This document shows, piece after piece, positions 1 to 8,256 of a stretch of 60,068 nucleotides of DNA. The stretch lies in IMG/VR virus record IMGVR_UViG_3300009509_000023, positions 1-60,068 of that record. One strand, given 5' to 3'. Origin of the DNA: a virus. Position 1 is the first letter of the stretch; the number at the start of each line of letters is the position of its first letter. Below the pieces are notes generated by a model, which saw nothing but the letters and a program-made list of their open reading frames with translations, did not search any database and was not told the DNA's origin. Made by a program: the position numbers and the translations under genes.

Positions 1-204
1 TGGGGGTGGGTGAGGCAGTGGCGGGAAGGGCACTACGAAGTAGGGTACAGAAGCGCGGGCGGTGGGAACATCTTCTACGCCGACGCTGCGTACATGAACT
101 TAGAGCAACGTCTAGTAGGCGTAGGCTCGATAAGGGAGAAAGTCCAAATCACGAAATCGTGGTTGAAAGAGATCGAGGAGGCACGTGATGCGAGCGGGAT
201 CTGA
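1..204 (+). CDS. C-terminal fragment of an unrecognised protein, cut by the window edge
   Basis: The frame is open from the first base and ends at TGA 202-204, so only the last 67 codons are visible. The fragment ends in a basic and acidic helix-like stretch (SIREKVQITKSWLKEIEEAR). No known domain is recognised. Its stop codon overlaps the start of the replication initiator gene, so it probably belongs to the same transcription unit. An ATG at 10 is in frame, but there is no reason to think the gene begins there. Confidence 0.5.
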   Translation, partial: WGWVRQWREGHYEVGYRSAGGGNIFYADAAYMNLEQRLVGVGSIREKVQITKSWLKEIEEARDASGI

Positions 205-1546
205 AAGCTTTCTTATCAAAGATTCAGCATACTATGCGTCGAAAATGACATCGGCCATAGGGCTGGATGCTGAGAGAATTTACGAGGAGCTTCGAGCGCA
301 CGTGTGGCGATCTCGTACCCAGGGGGCTTTGAAGATGCTCGCTGAAGTCAGAGAGGGCAGGCTCTCCTCCAACATGTGTAGAAAGTCCATCGCCAAGTCT
401 CTCGGACTGAGTGTCCGCACTGTTCAAAGGCGCCTCGACTTTCTGAGGGAGATCGGGTGGGTCCGGTCGGACAACGGGCATCGGACGGGCGAGGCGCTTG
501 TATATCAATTAGGCGTCAAGGGGCCGGGAGGAACAGAGGTGTTTTTTGCAGATGTGGACTGCAGAGAGTTTTACATCTCGCTGGAAGAGCGCGCCTCCCA
601 AGAAGAGCTGCCCTCGGTGAGTCGCCTGTCGGAAGACACAAGAATAGAGCTAGCCAAAGAGTGGATATCGAGAGAAAACAGGGACTTGAATGGGGTAATG
701 CCACAGAGTCACATCCCCTGTGCCACAGAGGCACTCAAACAGAGGGGGGATGTGCCACAGGGGCACTTAGTAATAGATAACCCCTTCGGGGGTATAATAA
801 ATAAGTCCGAGAAATATATGGGGCGCTCCGCGCCCAATAAAAATTCTGGGACTTCTAAAAGTACGCAGCGGCAGGCTAAAAAGCCCCCTGATTCTGGTTT
901 AGAGGACGAGAAAGAGATAACCACGTCTGCTCTTGACACTGGTTCCGATAGGTTAGCGGCTGCTGAGAAAGTGGCTGATACTGCCGCCGAAGAGTCCGAC
1001 ATCCAGATCGATAAAAACAGAATCAAGCGAGAGCGGCGGAAGCGCGTGGATGGAAGTTTGAAGGACCTGTCCCGCAAGGATCAGAACAGGGCGAACCTTC
1101 GCGGCGGTACGAGTAAGACGAACAGTACGAGAAAAGCAGCTCGTAACCTTTGGGATCTCTACGAAGAGCTGATTCACGAGATCGATGAGAGCGCCCCGGT
1201 CGCGCCCTTCAATGCTGATGGTAACGAGAAGGCACGAGGCCAGCTCTACAACCTGATTGGAATGTACGGCGAAGCGACTATCGCTCTGACTCTTCGATAC
1301 GCCTTTCGCAACTGGGAGCCGATCACCAAAAGGCTCTTCAAAAAGGAGACGGGGCTCCCGAATATCAGCCTCATCGTAGCCATGCACGACACGCTCGTGA
1401 GAGAGGCTGCGATCTGGTCGAAGCATCGTGGGGTATTCGATGAATGGGACGACTGGAGTCGAGATAATCCTGCTCTCAGACCACCAGCCGCTATGAGGGA
1501 GAGGTACGCCGACGCTTGTAAAGAGCTGAAGGCCTTGGGGCTGTAG
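188..1546 (+). CDS. Replication initiator protein, lambda O-like organisation
   Basis: This is probably the origin-binding protein that starts phage DNA replication. ATG 188 is preferred to GTG 185 because AGGAGG at 176-181 lies 6 bases before it. The N-terminal part (about residues 60-110) is a winged helix-turn-helix with the recognition segment SIAKSLGLSVRTVQRRLDFL. The middle (about 170-330) is charged, low-complexity linker. The C-terminal part (about 330-450) is a helical domain of the kind seen in phage replisome organisers. The next two genes are a helicase loader and a DnaB-like helicase, the same order as O-P or DnaA-DnaC-DnaB modules. The gene also contains three iterons and an AT-rich stretch in its linker region, as lambda O does. 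The role is inferred from domain layout and neighbours; the family was not identified by a search. Confidence 0.65.
   Translation: MRAGSESFLIKDSAYYASKMTSAIGLDAERIYEELRAHVWRSRTQGALKMLAEVREGRLSSNMCRKSIAKSLGLSVRTVQRRLDFLREIGWVRSDNGHRTGEALVYQLGVKGPGGTEVFFADVDCREFYISLEERASQEELPSVSRLSEDTRIELAKEWISRENRDLNGVMPQSHIPCATEALKQRGDVPQGHLVIDNPFGGIINKSEKYMGRSAPNKNSGTSKSTQRQAKKPPDSGLEDEKEITTSALDTGSDRLAAAEKVADTAAEESDIQIDKNRIKRERRKRVDGSLKDLSRKDQNRANLRGGTSKTNSTRKAARNLWDLYEELIHEIDESAPVAPFNADGNEKARGQLYNLIGMYGEATIALTLRYAFRNWEPITKRLFKKETGLPNISLIVAMHDTLVREAAIWSKHRGVFDEWDDWSRDNPALRPPAAMRERYADACKELKALGL
699..835 (+). other. Candidate replication origin inside the initiator gene
   Basis: Three near-identical repeats lie at 699-712, 721-734 and 753-766, with core TGCCACAGNGGCAC; the first has GTCAC in place of GGCAC. 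The second and third are extended to a GTGCC-N5-GGCAC dyad. Start-to-start spacings are 22 and 32 bases, close to two and three helical turns, so the sites would face the same side of the DNA. An AT-rich stretch (TATAATAAATAAG at 793-805, AATATAT at 813-819) follows. It is bordered by a CCCC-TTCG-GGGG hairpin (781-792) and by GGGCGC-TCC-GCGCCC (821-835). Iterons next to an AT-rich unwinding region within the initiator gene is the lambda ori/O arrangement. Function is inferred. Confidence 0.55.
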
Positions 1547-2140
1547 ATGGACGAGCGAAAACTTGATCGGAACGACATGCGCCGCATGAGCATCCCGAGA
1601 GAGTACTGGGATGTGACGATCGATCACGTGGCGGAATCGGTTCGAGCTAACATAGCGAATTATATAAAGAACTTCGACGAAGCTGCGGATAAAGGAGCGG
1701 GGTTACTGCTCTGCGGCTCCGTCGGTGTCGGCAAAACGACCGCGGCGGTGGTCGTAGCTATGAAGGTTCGCGCGCGAGCGCGCACAGCGTTGTTCACGAG
1801 AGTGTCAGAGCTTCGCGACCTGCTTAGAAGGCGCGAGATGTTCGATGGTGATGTGCTGGTGTCGGAGCGTATTCGGGAGGTCGATCTACTCGTGCTGGAC
1901 GATCTTCAAGAGTCGGACGCGTTGGAGCGGGTTTTTTCTCTATCTGAAATTGGCCAACTGGTTCGATTCAGGTCCTCATGGTGTAGGCCAACGGTTATTA
2001 CAACGAGGGCGAGTGTCGTCAGTCTAGAAGGGATTCCGGACGCAGGTAGATTTCTAGACGTTACGATACCTATCCACGTCACGGGAGAGAATCGATACTC
2101 CGAGCTAGAGGGCGAGATATTGCGGTTAGTACAGGGGTAG
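1547..2140 (+). CDS. DnaC-like helicase loader, AAA+ ATPase
   Basis: This is a 197-residue AAA+ ATPase. Walker A is GSVGVGKT (57-64) and Walker B is LLVLDDL (114-120), with the paired acidic residues typical of DnaC/DnaI/IstB-type loaders. A possible sensor I segment is TVITTRAS (about 150-157). It starts one base after the stop of the initiator gene and ends three bases before the DnaB-like helicase, so the three are almost certainly translated together. The expected role is to load the ring helicase onto DNA opened by the initiator. IstB-like transposition helpers share the fold, but no transposase is nearby. Confidence 0.8.
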   Translation: MDERKLDRNDMRRMSIPREYWDVTIDHVAESVRANIANYIKNFDEAADKGAGLLLCGSVGVGKTTAAVVVAMKVRARARTALFTRVSELRDLLRRREMFDGDVLVSERIREVDLLVLDDLQESDALERVFSLSEIGQLVRFRSSWCRPTVITTRASVVSLEGIPDAGRFLDVTIPIHVTGENRYSELEGEILRLVQG

Positions 2141-2143
2141 GGG

Positions 2144-3484
2144 ATGAGCGCGTCCGATTTGGATATGTGGTTCGTGTCGGCACTTCTGAGAGCTGACATA
2201 TCGTCCACTCGTCAAGCGGTGATACGAGGGGTGGATAGCTCGTATTTGCACGGCAACGGTCGGAAGGTCTGGGAATTCACCCAGGACTACATGAAAAAGT
2301 ACAACGAGCTGCCGGACATTGCGATTGTCGAGGCGCAGCTCAGCGTGACTCTTCCCGTTCCGCCGCCAGCTCCCGAGGACTACTTCACCGATGAAATTCT
2401 CGACCGACGCCTATACAATGAGATCGGGAAGCAGCTGGCCGAAGTCGATCACTGGCATCGGGCGCAGGATCCTCACGCCTCCTACGCGGCTTACGAGGAC
2501 GGCCTTCGCGCTGTGAGAAAACTAGGTGTTGCTACTCAGAGGACGGTGAGCCTGCTATCGCTCGGGCCGGACTTCCGAGAGTACTACGAGAAGATACGAG
2601 ACGGGCATCGAGGCGTTCTGACTCCGTGGCCTACGGTGAATGAGGCTACGCTGGGGTTCTGGCCGGAGGACTTCATCCTCTACGTGGCTCGGCTCGGTGT
2701 CGGTAAGACGTGGGCGCTTGTGATCATCGCGAATCACGCCTGGTCGGTGCAGAAAAAGCGAGTGCTGTTCATCACGACAGAGATGGGCCGCGAGAAGATC
2801 TACCAGCGGTGGATCGCAGTTCACAAAAAGTACCCCTATGACCTGCTGCGCAAGGGGATGCTCGGCGCGTTCTCCGAGCAAGTCATGTTCGACTGGATCG
2901 AGAAGGTTCAACACGATGACGGTCTGTACATCATCGGAGGCGACTTCGACTTCAGAATCGAGAGCGTCGAAGCCGCCATCGAGGAGCGAGAGCCCGACAT
3001 CATTTTTCTCGACGGCGCCTACCTGTTGAAAGTCGAGGGAGCGTCTAGGCAGGAAAGAGCCGCAAACTCTTACGATGAGCTGAAGCGCATAGCCAAGCGC
3101 AACCATCTTCCGTTGGTCGCTTCAACGCAGTTCAACAGAGAGGTGAAGGGGAACAAGACCTCGAGCCTTGGCGCGGAGAAGATCGCCATGTCGGACACTG
3201 CCGGGTGGAACGCCGACCTCATCTATGGTTTGATTCGGACGGAGGACATGGTGCAGGACAATCGGATGCTCCACTACCCGTTGAAATTCCGCGAAGGAAG
3301 AGGCGAGGACCTCGAGACGCATTGGGATTTCGACACCATGAATTTCGACGAGCTGCCGAAGGGCGCGGCCGCGGCAGCAGCTGGAGGAGCTGGAGCGCCT
3401 GGAGCTGCTACGGCTCCAGCGCCAGACCCGGACCCAGACCCCGATGTCGGGGCGCTCTTTGGAGATGATGCGGATCCGTTCTAA
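2144..3484 (+). CDS. dnaB-like: DnaB-type replicative DNA helicase
   Basis: A 446-residue RecA-fold hexameric helicase that would unwind the replication fork. The N-terminal helical domain (about 1-130) is followed by the ATPase: Walker A ARLGVGKTW (182-190), a catalytic glutamate in TTEMGRE (E213), Walker B IIFLDG ending in D290, and the STQFNRE motif near 327-333. The last 30 residues form an Ala/Gly/Pro linker, an Asp-Pro repeat and the tip GDDADPF. This resembles the acidic hydrophobic tail of bacterial SSB and is not usual for DnaB. The gene follows its presumed loader and overlaps the next gene by one base (TAATG). Confidence 0.88.
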   Translation: MSASDLDMWFVSALLRADISSTRQAVIRGVDSSYLHGNGRKVWEFTQDYMKKYNELPDIAIVEAQLSVTLPVPPPAPEDYFTDEILDRRLYNEIGKQLAEVDHWHRAQDPHASYAAYEDGLRAVRKLGVATQRTVSLLSLGPDFREYYEKIRDGHRGVLTPWPTVNEATLGFWPEDFILYVARLGVGKTWALVIIANHAWSVQKKRVLFITTEMGREKIYQRWIAVHKKYPYDLLRKGMLGAFSEQVMFDWIEKVQHDDGLYIIGGDFDFRIESVEAAIEEREPDIIFLDGAYLLKVEGASRQERAANSYDELKRIAKRNHLPLVASTQFNREVKGNKTSSLGAEKIAMSDTAGWNADLIYGLIRTEDMVQDNRMLHYPLKFREGRGEDLETHWDFDTMNFDELPKGAAAAAAGGAGAPGAATAPAPDPDPDPDVGALFGDDADPF

Positions 3485-3930
3485 TGCCAGCAAGACAAAC
3501 GCCAGTACTGGTCAAGCATTGCGCCCTCGCTATTTACAAGAGCGGGTGGTGTACGGGATCGAAGGTGGAGCGAGTACAGCAAGCGTTGGACATCGCTGTG
3601 CACCGTCTGATCGAGTACAAATTTTTGTGGAAGAACGCCGGGAAGGTCGCCCCGGAAAAGATAAAACTCACAGCGAAGGGGCAGAAGGCTGAAGCTCGCC
3701 ATCGAAGGGAGAAGAACGCGAAGATCAAAACAGATGCGTGGAATGCGCTCTACAAGTTGATTCAGGAAGAGGCAGAAGAGGACGACGGTTCAGGAGGCAC
3801 GTCTCAAGAGGCCGGCGATGTCGGAGAGCCCGCGAAAGGCTCGAAGCAGAAGAAGCGCCGCCGGTTGGCGCACTCGGCCAGGCGTCGGCCAAAGAGGGCG
3901 AAGCGTGTAAAGCGTGCCAAGAGAGGGTGA
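3484..3930 (+). CDS. Hypothetical protein with very basic C-terminus
   Basis: A 148-residue protein of unknown function whose start codon overlaps the helicase stop codon. The first 85 residues look helical and globular. Residues 86-115 are acidic and rich in Gly/Ser. The last 30 residues are almost entirely Lys, Arg and Ala, suggesting nucleic acid binding. Its place between helicase and primase implies a role in the replication complex, but no domain is recognised. Confidence 0.6.
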   Translation: MPARQTPVLVKHCALAIYKSGWCTGSKVERVQQALDIAVHRLIEYKFLWKNAGKVAPEKIKLTAKGQKAEARHRREKNAKIKTDAWNALYKLIQEEAEEDDGSGGTSQEAGDVGEPAKGSKQKKRRRLAHSARRRPKRAKRVKRAKRG

Positions 3931-3931
3931 G

Positions 3932-5041
3932 ATGGACATCAAGCACATAGAGAAGTTCGTCAGAGGACTGGGGTGTAGGGAGATTTCTAGCGGGAATGGC
4001 TGGGTGCGCTGCACGTGTCCGGCGGATTATCTGCATGGGGGAGGGAAGGATCGCAAACCATCATTCGCTATCAGAATCGTGCCCGGCGGTGAGAGTCGAT
4101 GTCGCTGCCAGGCGTGCGGTGTTCACGGTTCTTTGACTCACCTGCTTTGGAAGCTGAAGGCGGATACGGGCCTGTCGAAGCCCGAGCTGTTCGAGCTGTT
4201 GACGAAGCACAATCAGATAGACGCCGAAGCCGTGCTTGATAAGCCCGAGCACCACGAGCGAAAGGACGCGCACAAGAGGCAGTACGTTCCGAGAATAGCG
4301 CGCAAAAGCAACTTCGTTCACCCCGACGACGAGCCGCAGAGTGTTGTTCCAGAAGCATACCTAGATCGACTGAGAGACATTCCCGATCATGCGGTGAAGT
4401 ACTTGTACGGTCGAGGAATAGAGCAGGAAACGATAGATAGGTGGGAGCTGGGTTGGCTCGACCAAGACGGGCGCATTGTCATTCCGATACGAGATGAGGA
4501 AGGAAAACTTGTTGCAGTAAGCGGTCGCCTTTTGAACTCGGACCAATGTGTTTGCGGCGGGATGATGGAAGCCTCTTCCAGCGGAAAGACCAGATGCGGT
4601 ATGTGTCATCGCGCTCCGCCGCCAAAGTATCTTCACTCATCAGCGTTTAAGCGAGATCGCGTGTTGTTTGGAGGTCATCTCCGCAACCCTTCCATTCGCA
4701 AGGGATACCTGTTCGAGGGATTTTTCCAGACGATCTTCTCATCGCAGTGCGGGTACTCGAACACGCTCGCGCGTATGGGGACGCATTTGAGCTTTCAGCA
4801 GGCGGAGAAGCTGGTCCGGTGGTTCGACCATCTGATCATCGTTCCCGACGGAGATAAACCCGGGCGCGACGCGGCGGAGAAGGACGCTAAGATGTTGGAG
4901 CTGTTGGAGGTCGAAGGCGATTCGTCTGGCATCCTGAAAATATCAAAGATCGAAATCGCGGATATGCCGGATGGTGCGGACGCTGACAGCCTCGATCCAG
5001 ATAAATTGCGCGAGCTTCTGGGCCCTATAAATTCGGCTTGA
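3932..5041 (+). CDS. dnaG-like: DnaG-type DNA primase
   Basis: A 369-residue primase that would synthesise RNA primers at the fork. The N-terminal zinc-binding domain has Cys27, Cys29, Cys59 and Cys62 around the typical PSFAI segment and ends GVHGSLTHLL. The TOPRIM catalytic core shows the glutamate motif GYLFEGF (about 257-263) and the DxD motif LIIVPDGDKPGRDAA (about 301-315). A second Cys cluster (CVCGGMM ... CGMC, about 205-228) suggests an extra zinc site. ATG 3932 is chosen because it follows the upstream stop by one base and has GAGAGGG before it; a GTG at 3914 is possible but less likely. It is shorter than bacterial DnaG and lacks the helicase-binding C-terminal domain, as is usual in phages. 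Confidence 0.88.
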   Translation: MDIKHIEKFVRGLGCREISSGNGWVRCTCPADYLHGGGKDRKPSFAIRIVPGGESRCRCQACGVHGSLTHLLWKLKADTGLSKPELFELLTKHNQIDAEAVLDKPEHHERKDAHKRQYVPRIARKSNFVHPDDEPQSVVPEAYLDRLRDIPDHAVKYLYGRGIEQETIDRWELGWLDQDGRIVIPIRDEEGKLVAVSGRLLNSDQCVCGGMMEASSSGKTRCGMCHRAPPPKYLHSSAFKRDRVLFGGHLRNPSIRKGYLFEGFFQTIFSSQCGYSNTLARMGTHLSFQQAEKLVRWFDHLIIVPDGDKPGRDAAEKDAKMLELLEVEGDSSGILKISKIEIADMPDGADADSLDPDKLRELLGPINSA

Positions 5042-5066
5042 CAATTGGCCGATCATTAGGTAGTTT
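5038..5066 (+). promoter_or_regulatory. Sigma70-like promoter before the 5115 gene
   Basis: TTGACA at 5038-5043, a 17-base spacer and TAGTTT at 5061-5066. The -35 box overlaps the primase stop codon, and a 70-base gap follows before the next start, which is long for this compact genome. The -35 match is perfect and the -10 match is moderate. Confidence 0.55.
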
Positions 5067-5114
5067 TCCAATTTGCCGTGATGGCGTGTGGTGGCTTTGA
5101 GCCAGGAGGTAAAG

Positions 5115-5705
5115 ATGACTGTTCGGACCACAACGATGCAGACCTGTGATCGTTGCATGAAGCCATTCAACGAGAGGTATTTGAAGGCGGGAGAGGCTGT
5201 ACCCGTGTTCAAACAGAAGGGCCTAGTCGTGACCGAAACGACGGGATCGAGCCAAGAGAAAGAGCCGAAGTACTCCGTGCTCTTCACGTTCGAGGACATG
5301 TGCCCGGAGTGCCAGAAGTCGGTGGCTAACTTGCTGGACAAGGTTCGTCTCGATGCGAAGCCTGCGACCAATAAGCGTGGTCCAGCGAAGAGGAGAAACC
5401 GCAAGAAGAAGGACGAGCCGAAGACTGAGGAGTACACCGAAGCGAAGGTGGTGCCTGAGAAGACCGAGCCAGAGCCGACGCCCGAGCCCGAGAAGACCGA
5501 GCCCGAGAAGGAAGAGCCGGCTGCCGAAACGAAGGCGAAGGACGCCTCGAAGGAAAACTCTGGAGGCAACGGAGCCGATTCCGAGATCAATGAAGACAAC
5601 CTGATTGTCGACCCCGCCACGGGGGACAAGTACGACAAGAACACCGGAGAGGTCGTAGTACGGGGAAAATCCGCTGAAGCCGGCGGAGAAAAGCACCCGT
5701 TCTAG
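5115..5705 (+). CDS. Zinc-ribbon protein with long acidic low-complexity tail
   Basis: A 196-residue protein. ATG 5115 is chosen because AGGAGGT (5104-5110) lies just upstream; a further 27 bases of open frame precede it. The N-terminal part carries CDRC and CPEC pairs (about residues 11-14 and 65-68), a probable zinc ribbon. Residues 85-160 alternate Lys, Glu and Pro and are likely disordered. The C-terminus is GGEKHPF, distantly like SSB tails. It precedes the putative ssDNA-binding protein, so a role in replication is plausible. The function is unknown. Confidence 0.65.
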   Translation: MTVRTTTMQTCDRCMKPFNERYLKAGEAVPVFKQKGLVVTETTGSSQEKEPKYSVLFTFEDMCPECQKSVANLLDKVRLDAKPATNKRGPAKRRNRKKKDEPKTEEYTEAKVVPEKTEPEPTPEPEKTEPEKEEPAAETKAKDASKENSGGNGADSEINEDNLIVDPATGDKYDKNTGEVVVRGKSAEAGGEKHPF

Positions 5706-5753
5706 ATAGGCCGGATGGCCAAACAAGGATCGTGAGATCTACAGGAGGAAGAC

Positions 5754-6533
5754 ATGGGCGGAGCACCGTGGTTGCAACAAGGGTTCGATGGCATCAACAA
5801 GGAAGAGCAACGCCTTGCTGAGCAGTACGGACCCCATCGCTTCTGGATCAAGGGAGGCGACTCGAAAGATCTCGTGTGGGTCGATGACGACACCGCGTGC
5901 ATCTACGAGCACAACCCGAAGATCGGAGGCTCGTACATGAACTGGTTCACCTGCCTCGAAGGTGTTTACGATGAGGTAGTGTGCTGCCAGAAGCTCGGAC
6001 CGAAGAGCCGGACCTACGTCGGATATTTGACCGGCGTGGATTGCACGGCGTGGCAAGACCAGCGCGGGAACACGCATCAGTATGAGATGCGTCTCGTCCC
6101 TCTCAAACTCCGGTCGCTGAAGAAATTCCGCCGGAAGAAGGAAGACCGCGGATCGATGGTCGGCACGATGTGGAAGATGAATCGTGAAGACGACAACGCG
6201 GCGTCGGTTGGAGACGACTGGGACTTTGTTCGTGATGTCGACATGAAGAAAATGTTCGATGTCGTGTGCTATCGAGGGAAGAAGCTCGAAGAGATATGGC
6301 AGGAGGCGGAGAAAGACGCCGAAGCCATGGTTCGGCTTCAGAGGACCTTCAAGATCGAGCCCGGCGAGGACGGCAAGTTGCTTCGTATCGTTCCCCCGTT
6401 CAACTACTTCAAGATCTTGGAGCCGAAGACCCCGAAGGAGCTTCGCTTGCTTCTCGGGGCCGTCGAGCTGGACGAGAAGAAGCCTGGAAAGTCAGGGAAG
6501 GGCGCGGCCCAAGAGGACAACGTTCCTTTCTAG
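5754..6533 (+). CDS. Putative single-stranded DNA-binding protein, gp32-like
   Basis: A 259-residue protein started by ATG 5754 with AGGAGGA just before it. The central part (about residues 30-140) is beta-rich and resembles phage ssDNA-binding proteins placed in replication modules: IYEHNPKIGGSYMNWFTC, then a Cys pair, GYLTGVDCTAWQDQRGN and a SVGDDWDF segment. The C-terminal tail is Lys/Gly-rich and then EDNVPF, very close to the acidic DDDIPF tip with which bacterial SSB recruits partners. It probably coats single strands during replication and recombination. The assignment rests on resemblance and the tail rather than on a full gp32 zinc motif. Confidence 0.65.
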   Translation: MGGAPWLQQGFDGINKEEQRLAEQYGPHRFWIKGGDSKDLVWVDDDTACIYEHNPKIGGSYMNWFTCLEGVYDEVVCCQKLGPKSRTYVGYLTGVDCTAWQDQRGNTHQYEMRLVPLKLRSLKKFRRKKEDRGSMVGTMWKMNREDDNAASVGDDWDFVRDVDMKKMFDVVCYRGKKLEEIWQEAEKDAEAMVRLQRTFKIEPGEDGKLLRIVPPFNYFKILEPKTPKELRLLLGAVELDEKKPGKSGKGAAQEDNVPF

Positions 6534-6618
6534 TTAGTGGTCGGACGGATGGGTCTCAGCTCCTAGGCCTTCTTTGTGGGTAGAGAAGCACGACTGTGCA
6601 TGGGGCACCCCTTACCTT

Positions 6619-6633
6619 GCGACCGCCGGTCGC
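6619..6633. repeat. 15-bp palindrome GCGACCGCCGGTCGC, copy 1
   Basis: A perfect inverted repeat (GCGACC / GGTCGC, 3-base loop) in the gap before the 6650 gene. A second copy differing at one base lies at 34187-34201, also just upstream of a start codon. The role is unknown; possibilities are a protein-binding operator or an mRNA hairpin near the ribosome binding site. Confidence 0.5.
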
Positions 6634-6649
6634 TGACGGGAGGATGGGC

Positions 6650-6883
6650 ATGCCTGATAAGAAACTTCTATTTGTGCGAATTCACTTAGGGAAGCAGAAA
6701 ATGGACGTGGGTGTGGAGGATCGCTCCCAAGACAAGGGACGTATCGTCGAGTACGAGTGGAAGACAAAGGAGCCGTCCGATGTGCCGCCGGAGAAGTGGT
6801 ACGACACCGTCGTTGGGGAGATCGCCTATCAGCGAGCTGAAGATCTGAAGAAGGCTTCGGGTCGGTATATACCCGGAGTGTGA
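6650..6883 (+). CDS. Small hypothetical protein
   Basis: A 77-residue protein with no recognised domain. ATG 6650 is chosen because GGGAGG (6638-6643) is correctly spaced from it; ATG 6644 and an open frame back to 6596 are alternatives. The sequence is mixed alpha/beta with a central charged segment (GRIVEYEWKTKEP). It ends two bases before the SF2 helicase start and is probably co-translated with it. Confidence 0.55.
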   Translation: MPDKKLLFVRIHLGKQKMDVGVEDRSQDKGRIVEYEWKTKEPSDVPPEKWYDTVVGEIAYQRAEDLKKASGRYIPGV

Positions 6884-6884
6884 T

Positions 6885-8225
6885 GTGGATGTGATAGTCG
6901 ACTCGTGGGCGTGGTTGGACAAGTCAGCGCTCACACCGGATCAAATCGTCAACATGGAAAGAATGTTGACGGTCCATCCTCAGAAGATGGGGGACTTTCC
7001 GGGGGACGACCCAGAGCCCATACCCCTCTACGTGAACAACAACGACAGCCGATTCGGAGTGCCTAGAGAGTTCTTTTTCGAGCATCGACGCCCGGTTCAT
7101 CGGGTGGACCTGCGAGTGACAGAGGGGTCTCGAGACTCGTTCTGGATGGCAGAGTTTGTAGGCGTGCTCCGTCCGGAGCAGCGAACAGCAGTGAGAGAAG
7201 TCGTTTCTCAATTCGGAGCTGGGCGACTTGGTGGGATAGTCCAAGCGAAGCCTGGATGGGGGAAGACGGTAGCTGCGCTAGCTATAGTGGCTGAGCTTCG
7301 ACTGCCGACGCTCGTGGTGGTCCACAAAGAGTTCCTCATGAATCAGTGGTCGGAGCGGATACAGAAGTTCCTTCCGGCTGCCAAGATCGGTCGAGTTCAA
7401 CAGGATGAATGCGATTTCGAGGGAAAGACCGTTGTCATGGGAATGGTTCACTCCCTCGGGTCGAAGCACTATCCGAGTGAGTTTTATGAGTGGCCTGGGT
7501 TGGTGATAACGGACGAGTGCCACCGCATAGGGGCGAGGACGTGGAGCGTTGTTCCGCCATTGTTCAGGGCGAAATACAGGCTCGGTTTCACGGCCACACC
7601 TCGGAGAAAGGACGGGGCCGATGCTGTATTCTGGAGGCATATCGGTCCGATCATATTCGCCGGGAAAGAGGAGCGACTGAAGCCTCTGGTAAAGAGGGTG
7701 TGGACGAAGTTCCGGCTGGTGAAGACCGACCGCTTCAACCCGCACCTCGCTCCGCAATCGCTGCTTCTCCGGTTTCTTTGTGGAAGTAAGCACCGGAATG
7801 ATCTGATCGTTGACCAAGTGACGGCGGCGATCTCGGCTGGGAGAAAGTGTCTGGTTCTCAGCTCTCGGCTGAACCATCTGCAGAACCTGGAAGATTTACT
7901 GAAGAAGCAGTGGCCAGGCACGGCGAAAGACATATCCATAGGCAAGTATGTTGGTGGCAGAAACAAAGACCAGCTCGAAGAGGCGTCGGAGCGTCAGGTG
8001 ATTCTGGCAACGGTCCAATACGCAGCCGAAGGGCTAGACATACCTGCACTAGATACGCTGTTTTTGACGGTTCCGATGAGCGATGTGGAGCAGGCTGTTG
8101 GTCGGATACTTCGCCCGTACCACGGGAAGAAGGACCCCATCGTTGTCGATTTCAGAGACGACTCGATACCGATGTTCGAGGCCATGGGGAGAAAGAGAGA
8201 TAGGTTCTACTCGAAGGTAACTTGA
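6885..8225 (+). CDS. SF2 DNA helicase, UvsW/XPB-like
   Basis: A 446-residue superfamily 2 helicase. Motif I is AKPGWGKTVAALAI (about 121-134), motif II is DECH (about 210-213), motif III is TATPRR (about 233-238), and motif VI is QAVGRILRPYHGKKDP near 404-419. The order and the roughly 110-residue N-terminal domain match phage UvsW-like and XPB-like helicases, which remodel forks and Holliday junctions and clear R-loops. GTG 6885 is the first possible start; GTG 6891 and ATG 6954 are alternatives. Neighbouring recombination genes (RecA, RuvC) support a recombination-dependent replication role. Confidence 0.82.
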   Translation: MDVIVDSWAWLDKSALTPDQIVNMERMLTVHPQKMGDFPGDDPEPIPLYVNNNDSRFGVPREFFFEHRRPVHRVDLRVTEGSRDSFWMAEFVGVLRPEQRTAVREVVSQFGAGRLGGIVQAKPGWGKTVAALAIVAELRLPTLVVVHKEFLMNQWSERIQKFLPAAKIGRVQQDECDFEGKTVVMGMVHSLGSKHYPSEFYEWPGLVITDECHRIGARTWSVVPPLFRAKYRLGFTATPRRKDGADAVFWRHIGPIIFAGKEERLKPLVKRVWTKFRLVKTDRFNPHLAPQSLLLRFLCGSKHRNDLIVDQVTAAISAGRKCLVLSSRLNHLQNLEDLLKKQWPGTAKDISIGKYVGGRNKDQLEEASERQVILATVQYAAEGLDIPALDTLFLTVPMSDVEQAVGRILRPYHGKKDPIVVDFRDDSIPMFEAMGRKRDRFYSKVT

Positions 8226-8256
8226 CAATCGAAAGGTATTTGGTAGACCGAGGTGT

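Noticed and set aside
8222-8249. TTGACA, 16 bases, TAGACC before the 8257 gene as promoter
   Set aside because: The start of transcription would fall on the start codon and remove the GAGGTG ribosome site.
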